Below, in pieces: positions 56,500 to 64,000 of a stretch of 64,000 nt of DNA. The translations under genes and the position numbers were made by a program. Below the pieces are notes generated by a model. It searched no databases. It was given only the letters and a program-made list of their open reading frames with translations, and was not told the origin of the DNA. Source of the stretch: Rhizophagus clarus (taxonomy: Eukaryota; Glomeromycota; Glomeromycetes; Glomerales; Glomeraceae); contig BLAL01000278.1 in NCBI GenBank assembly GCA_015698045.1, positions 1,550,001-1,614,000 of the forward strand. The letters are read 5' to 3'. Position 1 is the stretch's first letter. Every line of letters begins with the position of its first letter.

Positions 56500-58455
56500 G
56501 ATTAATATGATGATGTCGTTTTTTAAATTAGTAATCTCTAAGATATGGTTTACTGCACAACAACATTTAATATTTTCATCCTACTAATCATTCTATTAAT
56601 CTTAAGACTCATAAGGCAATTGCTTTGTCACATGATATCCCACTGGCTTTGTTAATATCTCCTAAATTAGAAATTTTTGTTGCGCAGTAAAAAAAAAACC
56701 ATATCAGATATACTTGTATAGCCTTTTCCCCCCTTTTTCCTTTTTTAGTAGATGTTAGTGGCGCAGTTTTCAAAAGTTGTATGTAGATAATGATAAAAAA
56801 ACGAATAATGTTTTTTATTGAAATCAGGAGTAATATATAATTTGTTCCCAAAGTGGTGGTAGAAAATTAGTTTTGCAAAAGGTTTGTTTTGAACTTGGAG
56901 TTAAATTAAAACAAATGACGAGAAGTTTTTGATGGTCACCAACCTAGTAGAGCATAATGGAAGAAGAGAGTAAAGTTCAGTCAATTTATACAATTTCGGA
57001 GTAATATTTAAGCGATGTCATGATTATGTATCTATTCATGTAACCAATGTATGCATAACAACATTACTTTTGCGGTCATTTTTCTACATATTTATGTTAC
57101 ACGTGTTACCGTATTACTACTTTGTTGGGCTAGTTAACTTTTTACAGTAAATCATAAATGTTGTACTAAGTGACATCCACAGATGTTTCACCAGATCCCC
57201 ATGGTACATAAAAAGGGATGTGAAAATTCACAAATATTTCGTTATACGTATAATGGAATAAGATAATGGAATAAGCCAGCCATAGGCTCATTTTTAATAA
57301 TATCATTTTATATTTTTTTAGAAGTGTACGCTTAGTACAAAGAAAAAGTCACCTACAAAACAATTCGAAATATATTTTATAATTATCTAATTATCAAAGT
57401 CTGGCAGAATTGAATACACTTACATTTATGCAACATGATTTCTGCCAAATATATGGTCATATGAACATGCAATTATAAAAATAATAAGAAACACGTGGCA
57501 GACAGTACAGTATATAAACTATATCAAGGCGGTTAATACCGATTGCCTCTATTAGTTGAAGGATTGTTTTACATATATGTTCCTGTCATAAATGTTTTGA
57601 CTGGTCGCTCAAAGATGGACATTAGTATCTATAACTGGTGTACAACGGACTTTTCGAAGAAAAGGCAGGACACTGTAAGGGCCGATCAATTTCAGGACGT
57701 GTGAAAATTAATGTCTATACTATGAAATGAGTATGTTGTTAACGAGACATCTGACAATAATAAAATGGAGGAATATATCGGAAGTTATTTACTGAGAGGC
57801 ATACGACGATTTAAGTATTAGGAGATTTTTGTGTCAAGTATGAAACACCACATTCTGTTTTTTTTGTTTCAAGCTATTTTTTGTCAAATTCTCATCAATC
57901 ATGGACAGAATAAGAAATAAGATGTTATTATGTATGCACTATGGTTCACTCCTACCCAAATCCTCAGTCGTTGGAACCTTTTTTTTAGGGCAGTCAAATT
58001 ATGGGTAACCAATTACAACATGAGTGGATTCATTAGAAGGCTGTTCTCTAATTATTCCCTGAATAATCTTAATACTCTCCTTACTGTCATTTTTTAGAAC
58101 GAGTTTCAATAATTTTCCTTCATGATGGTTAGAAATATAACTTTCAAAAATCCAAGTCTTTGGCCTTAATCTTCGAAAGCATATTAATTTTTTTTTCTGA
58201 GAGATTGTATAATTGCATAATTTATCTTAAGTCCAAAACTAATATTACTGATAAGAATTTATCTCAAAATTTTCTGAATTTGCCTCAATGTCTCTAAAGA
58301 AGCGGCAATTAAGGGTAATTTCCTTCATTATCCTATAAAAATTGCCCGTCGACAAACTTTGATTGATTTCACAACCTTATGATATCCTTGAAAATTGTCG
58401 ACCTAAGATCACATGAATAGAGGGTATCTATTATCATCGATTTTTGTTTGCCAAA
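56500..58455. other. Intergenic, no supported gene
   Basis: AT-rich with normal base mix and no long open frame on either strand. I see no terminal repeats or tandem arrays. Around 57480-57660 the base composition is slightly richer in G and C, but no frame is open. Confidence 0.4.
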
Positions 58456-58590
58456 AATGGGGTCGTCTAAAGCAGCAGGGTTTGGACACGTGATTTTTAC
58501 TATTACAAATAGGTGTGACAAAAATTTTTTACATACCGAAAAAATTCGATCAAATGACCAAACGAATCAATAAAAATAAAAATGCCAACA
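58456..58590. mobile_element. Partial copy of the 17751-type MITE
   Basis: Starts GGGGTCGTCTAAAGCAGCAG and continues with GGTGTGACAAAAA and ACCGAAAAAATTC followed by AATAAAAATAAAAATG, matching the left two thirds of 17751-17960. The right terminal repeat is missing. Confidence 0.6.
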
Positions 58591-61500
58591 TTAACAAAAA
58601 ATTCAATAAAGCTTCCTCGTATAACATTAAAATTATGAAAAAGAAATCCGAAAATAAACATCATAGTTGTAAAGAATCTACCAATAACATGAAAAATTTT
58701 AAATGAACGCTTAGAAACGATAAAACGATTGGTTGAGACTTTGGGAAAAACTACCCATGGTTATCGAAGGTAATTAAAAGTATTAATTAAAGAAAATTGT
58801 GGGATTTTTTGATTTTCTGAAATGTTCTTAATATTAGCGAAAAGATCAATATTCCAAAATAAATCTGATACATTGTACTCTTCAGGATTTGCAAAAAAAA
58901 ATAGAAACAACAAAACTTATGACTACCTCAAATATTGACCAAAGTAATTGCTTACAAATTACCACGCATTTTTGGAATCACATGTTGTTCCCGATATTTT
59001 TAACTTTTATGATTAATTTATTCGAAAAAAAAAATGAATGCTCTCTATGAAATTACAATTCAAATATTTATTAACGTTGACTATAAAAATCGCTATGCTC
59101 TTAAGAAGAATTTTTTCTCTTAAAAACTTTATCAATCATCTTTTAGTAAGTCCAGCTAAAGAAGATTTGAAATGAATTAACCTAGAAGAAAAATTTTATC
59201 GAGAGTCAGTATAAATTTACAAAGGTACGGTAATAAAGAACATACGTTCATATATTATTTATTTTCCTTATGACATTTTAAGCAACAGTAATTACTATAA
59301 TCTGGTTTCACGGAAAACGTGATTGAGATTAAGGTAAGAATTTTTCTAATGCGTGCTATATTTCCAAAAAAGAAAATTTGGTATTGATAACTAAATTCTG
59401 ACTTGATTTAATACTTTAATTGAAGTAAGATTGGGCATTAATCTTAATTTCAAGTCTAATCCTAATCACGCAATCTGTAAGACACCAATATATCGTTTCA
59501 GTATCTGTATATGTATGTAAAAATTTTAAATCACTAATTAAGCAATTGCGCAATAAAATATTTTATTATATTTATTATATAACCGGCTAATTGGAAAACT
59601 TAGGTTTTATTTATTTGGTAATTTGATTATTAAAATTGCGTTATCCTTGCGGTTCGTTGTCAAAATATACTGGAATATCAATATTTAAATGATCCAAAAC
59701 AATTTTTGCGCATTCCACATTTGTTTTTAAAATCATTTTTTTCTTTATTAGTGTTTCCTCCATGGCTAGTGTCTATCTCTCGTAACAATAATTAAAGGAT
59801 TGTTTCAGTACTTATATACTGTTTCAATACTTATATAGCGTTTCAAATATATTTTTTAACATAACTATCAACTTCATTTAATCTATTATATTATTTTTCA
59901 GAATTGAACCCGTAAATACAGTATGTCCCTTCTCATCCAAATCAACAAAATGAATCAATAAAAAGATCGGTTCATTATTATTATTTCTAATATACTTAAG
60001 TACCTTTTGATTAGAAATGAGTCATATATTGAATTACATAGCCAATATGATTAATATACATCCACGATTTTGAGATAAAGCTTTCATTTATGCTTGTCGC
60101 ATATAACTTTTTATCATCCCTGAAATTATTGGCTCGCAATCACTTCATATTTTTTGATGTTTTGTAAATAATTTTAAATAAACTTGGGTAATCATTATTA
60201 TTATATGATATTTTTAAATTTTTTTTTAATTTGTTTATCAGGCACTACGCCAGTTAATATATAACCCCACTATCAGTGGGAACATTGGCAGTTGCATTTA
60301 ATAGCGATCCGTTATTTAAAGAAGTCTTTTAAATGATATGCCTCAAACCTATTTTCAAAATATGCTCCGAGTCCATCTATTCCGAGCAAAATAACACTAG
60401 CCATTTTTTTTTTTTTTGAAAGACTTTTTATTTATTTTCTGTATTATATTATCAAAAAACACGCAAATCCAATGCATAATAATAATAAAAATCATGCTAA
60501 TACTACAATCATCAATATACGCAAGCCCATTTGAACTATTTCGTGATGTTAAAGCTTCACATAAGGTGAAAACCGCAAAAGTAGGATTGCTATTAAATTA
60601 GTCATTCAGTATATGTTAAATGAGTAATAAAATTGGTATTTATAGTATATGTCTCAGTGTTAACAGTATAATTAGTATTATTTCATTATTAAAACAATAC
60701 GAGCCATGCATGCGAATGATGATGTTTCCGAGATCTCAAGGAAATGATAAATTGCGATATGATTCGATAAAATTTTTCTTTTTAAGAATTGGAAAAAGAT
60801 TTGAAAGATTTGAAAAAAATTTACAATTTAAAAAAAAACATCTTTTACAAAAAAAAAGCTTTTTTCGACGAAATTATTGAACGTTAGAAGAACATAATCA
60901 TGAATTAAGTGGTTTGTATTAAAAATTAAATATCAATATAACAAATAAATGGTTATGAAAATCTACTTATTTTGCGTGTTCTGCGCTTGTTACGTGCAAG
61001 ATCTATTAAAACAAATTTTGTTCTTTTCATTAAATTTATTTTTTCGTTTATTTAACATAAATGCTTTAACTTGATAAAATATTAAATGTAAGTGACTAAT
61101 GTAGTAAAAGTAATTTTTTTAACATGATATTATAGCATTTACTATTATTAACCGTCGTATAATATATGTAATACACGGTTGAACATTATTAAATACTGTA
61201 AATTTCATAAAAACAGTAACAATTCAAATATTTACATATTATATAATCTATATTTAGTGAGTTAAAAAAAAAAATTAAAAGATCATTAAGTTTTTATTAT
61301 AACAATTTTTTTATTCACGTTACTTTAAAGAATTAAAAAATCAATTCTACAACTTTCAATATCTGAATCCAAAATCCAATTCTTTTCATGATTATCTTGA
61401 TCATTTATAACTTTTGAAATTAAATTACTATCTTCATAATATATTCCTTGCCAACTTTTAATATCACTAAACCATTCCTCATTACTTTTTCAACGTTACC

Positions 61501-63999
61501 CAGGTAAGATAGGTACCTCGCCTCAAGGCCCGACTCGAAATCCTAAGATTATTCGATATCGATTAGCTAAAAATAGATATGGTTAAGCTTGTGTAATAAT
61601 GATATGAAACTAAGTTTTAAATACGCTGCTTCATTTCTAATTCCTCAGCTCAGTACTAAAAAAATTTTAATTTATTGTTCCTAGAAAAAAAAAACAGTAA
61701 TAAGGAATGTAGTGAATTTAAAGATTAAAATTTGTATTAACGTCAAATGATGATGTTCAATATGATTTTTAGTTATTCGTGTTATTCAGGTATTTACGGT
61801 ACAATTAATTCCTATTTTTTAAAAAATTTTTTTTCTCTAAATAAAAAAAAGTTTCTGATATTTTCTTAATTTTATTATAGAAAAATAATTTCATCTAAGG
61901 TATATTTTAACACAAAATATTGTGAAGTCCCCTGTATGACACAATTTCTAGTTTTAATCTAAAAAAATCTAATTAAATAATGTAATTATAGTTTTTATTT
62001 TTTTTTTTCTTCCTAGAAATGTGCCCTGTTTAAACAATATTGTAAGGAAGATTATCTTATTCACATGGAAGATGTTGACTGAAATATTAGATTAAACTTT
62101 AAGACGATGTTCGATCCCATTATGTGCAGATAAGATTACTGCAATATTAATTTAGCAAATCAAAATATTTATAATCAAGAATTAAATAAGTGTTTAGCTC
62201 AAAAGTTAATTTCATCTCGAAGTGTTCTGAAATGAAGTAACTTTCTCCAATTATAACAAAGCAGGTTGAAGTAATATAGAAATAAATTTAACAATTAAAA
62301 ACTAATATATGATAAATAAAAAGAGAATATACGAATTATTAAAAAAAAATGTAAATTAATTCTTAGAAATTTGAAAGAATAAATTCAAGGAACGAGAATA
62401 ACGTTTAAAGAATGTTTAACGATTAGAAAATTAAAATATAAGTTATGGAAAAGAAAAAGTGAAAAAAATTTTATATTAAATGATAAAGTAAGAAATTATA
62501 ACGAATTTAAAGCAAGATATCATTAATTTAGAAACTTTTCTCTTTTATAATCAAATAGAAAACTTGATCGATTACATGCTGCTTATGTTATGAGAATTGT
62601 TTTCAGTGGGTATACTTTAAATACTTCATACAAAAGCGTTAACTGACTTTATCTTGCTTCAGATCTTAAAAATATTTTTTTTTAAAAAAATTGTTTTTGC
62701 ATTTAGCTCCTAACGAATACACAGCTTGTGGTGTAGCAGATAATGTGAAATTTATACATAGTAAATAGTCAACGTATTATATATTTAAAAATTTTCTAAT
62801 TTACCGTATGTGGAATACCAAGACAGATGATAAATTTTATATACAAAAAGAATTATTTCATCACTTTCTGAATTGAATTTTTTTAATATTTACGTAGACG
62901 ATAGAAAAATTCTTGAAGTTATAAAATAGAAGACGGTCTGGAGATAATAAACAATAATTTAATATTTTAGATAAAGTTGATGAGGCTTTAATGATAAGTT
63001 AGAATATGAAAAGGTTGAAGCTCCATTAAGCTTTATTCGATGAGAAGTAACATCTTGAATTTGATGTGATTCTGATATAAACTGAAACTAGTGACCAAGG
63101 AGTTGATCATTAATGTTGAACAATGAAATGATGTTAACTCTGTGATTTTTATTAATCCTATTATCTTTTTTTATTTTATTTTAAAAAAATTTTAATCTAA
63201 TGTTTTTGATTTAGCTTTAGTATTCATTAGGAAAACTGTCCCAAGTATAACATGTAATTTTTTAGGAGTTGCTGTAAATATTTAGTCAAAACCTATCAAC
63301 GAATCACGACAATTCTTAGAGGAGGTAACATCAAATAATAATAACTATCATTCAGTCAATTAGGAATAAGCTAATATAGCTTCCAATCTTCCAGATATCA
63401 TCTAAAAAATATGTCACTTAGTCTTCTGACCCAGGTTTTCATGTATCTGTGGCAATATTTAACTTCGTTTTTGTCCAAATGAATATGTTTTCTTTGTTTC
63501 TTGAACGATAATTCAAGTACCTAGCCTCACGTTGATAGAGCGAAAGCACTTGATCATGTGATGAGATGTCGTAAGGTCACTTGACTTGACTGGGCCTCAT
63601 GTACAACGAACGTGCCAACGTTAACTCTTTTGCCGATCGTTCTCTCAGAGATCGGCCGATCGTGAGATGATTGTATCGAAGTATTGTCATGTCTGAAGTC
63701 GCCCAATTTTCTGGTTAGGAATGAATTTAACGGCATGCGAGTTCAAATTACCATCTATAACCATATCACTGGTTTCTTCCACTATCGATGGTCCGTCCCA
63801 CTTAGCCTTTATACTTATTATTTTGTCAAATTTTGAGTTAGTGTTAGATCATGTGATTTTTCATTACCGGGTGTGATACCAGTGCCAAATTTAGAGATCA
63901 TATGATCGATCATCAACAAGTACTGTACATTGAATTTACGCCATTGTGCAATTTATTGAAATAATGATTATGTTCTTATTGTTTATACATTGTGTTACT
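58591..63999. other. Gene-poor AT-rich tail of the window
   Basis: No intact gene. Weak coding traces on the minus strand are a 40-codon stretch ending NIDIPVYFDNEPQG at about 59655-59775, a stretch containing NNNNEPIFLLIHFVDLDEKG at about 59905-60000, and the segment at 61325-61492 listed separately. Positions 61990-63200 are littered with stops in every frame. A palindrome GATCGGCCGATC lies near 63651. Confidence 0.4.
61325..61492 (-). other. Short open coding-like tail, unrecognised
   Basis: The minus strand reads KSNEEWFSDIKSWQGIYYED and continues to a DSDIESCRIDFLIL C-terminus and TAA (61325-61327), 55 codons with amino-acid use more protein-like than the surroundings. It is bounded upstream by a TGA. 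It could be the last exon of a decayed gene; I do not recognise the family. Confidence 0.25.
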
Positions 64000-64000
64000 C

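Noticed and set aside
59655-60380. Second kinase pseudogene on the minus strand (Asn-rich NNNNEP stretch)
   Set aside because: Only the tail-like stretch resembles the kinase at 55.3 kb; no glycine loop, HxDL or DFG motif could be found.
61500-61560. Possible tRNA around the GC-rich CCTCAAGGCCCGACTCG
   Set aside because: No cloverleaf with acceptor pairing, T-loop GTTCRA or proper spacing could be built.

Overview
The window looks like a nuclear segment of an arbuscular mycorrhizal fungus (Glomeromycotina, most like Rhizophagus irregularis). It is strongly AT-rich and gene-poor. The four intact genes are intronless AIG1-type GTPases. The other coding traces belong to families that are greatly expanded in these fungi: HGDL-type protein kinases, MULE transposase tails, an OTU-like fragment and a VC0807-like membrane protein. 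The species call is by recognition of protein style, not by a database match.

Layout. 0.6-7.5 kb: two non-LTR retroelements in tandem, sharing three copies of one 17-bp target site. The larger is a LINE (APE endonuclease, reverse transcriptase, RNase H, zinc knuckle) broken by two in-frame stops. 7.5-11.9 kb: AT-rich spacer, a 651-bp inverted-repeat element inserted in a palindromic minisatellite, and a kinase fragment. 11.9-55.2 kb: a segmental-duplication array carrying four AIG1 GTPase genes (start codons at 14368, 19499, 32759 and 52369), all on the plus strand. Units 1 and 2 are directly head to tail. Units 3 and 4 have a polypyrimidine block in place of the distal upstream part. A decayed inverted copy of that upstream part lies between them (40.7-42.5 kb). 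The array is riddled with MITEs, foldback elements and satellite-like hairpin arrays, several with exact target-site duplications or paralogous empty sites. 55.3-56.5 kb: a multi-exon protein kinase pseudogene on the minus strand. 56.5-64 kb: AT-rich, with no confident gene.

How it fits together. The repeated unit is a conserved promoter (a duplicated TTTTGG...GGCGTTT module plus a TATA box), a single-exon GTPase with a novel-looking N-terminal domain, and a long conserved 3' region. The four paralogues differ mainly by in-frame indels in low-complexity linkers, mosaic promoter deletions, one micro-inversion and lineage-specific transposon insertions. These allow relative dating of the duplications. 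The most unusual DNA is a set of three AT-rich arrays of short palindromic units; two are bounded by long inverted repeats and so resemble foldback transposons.
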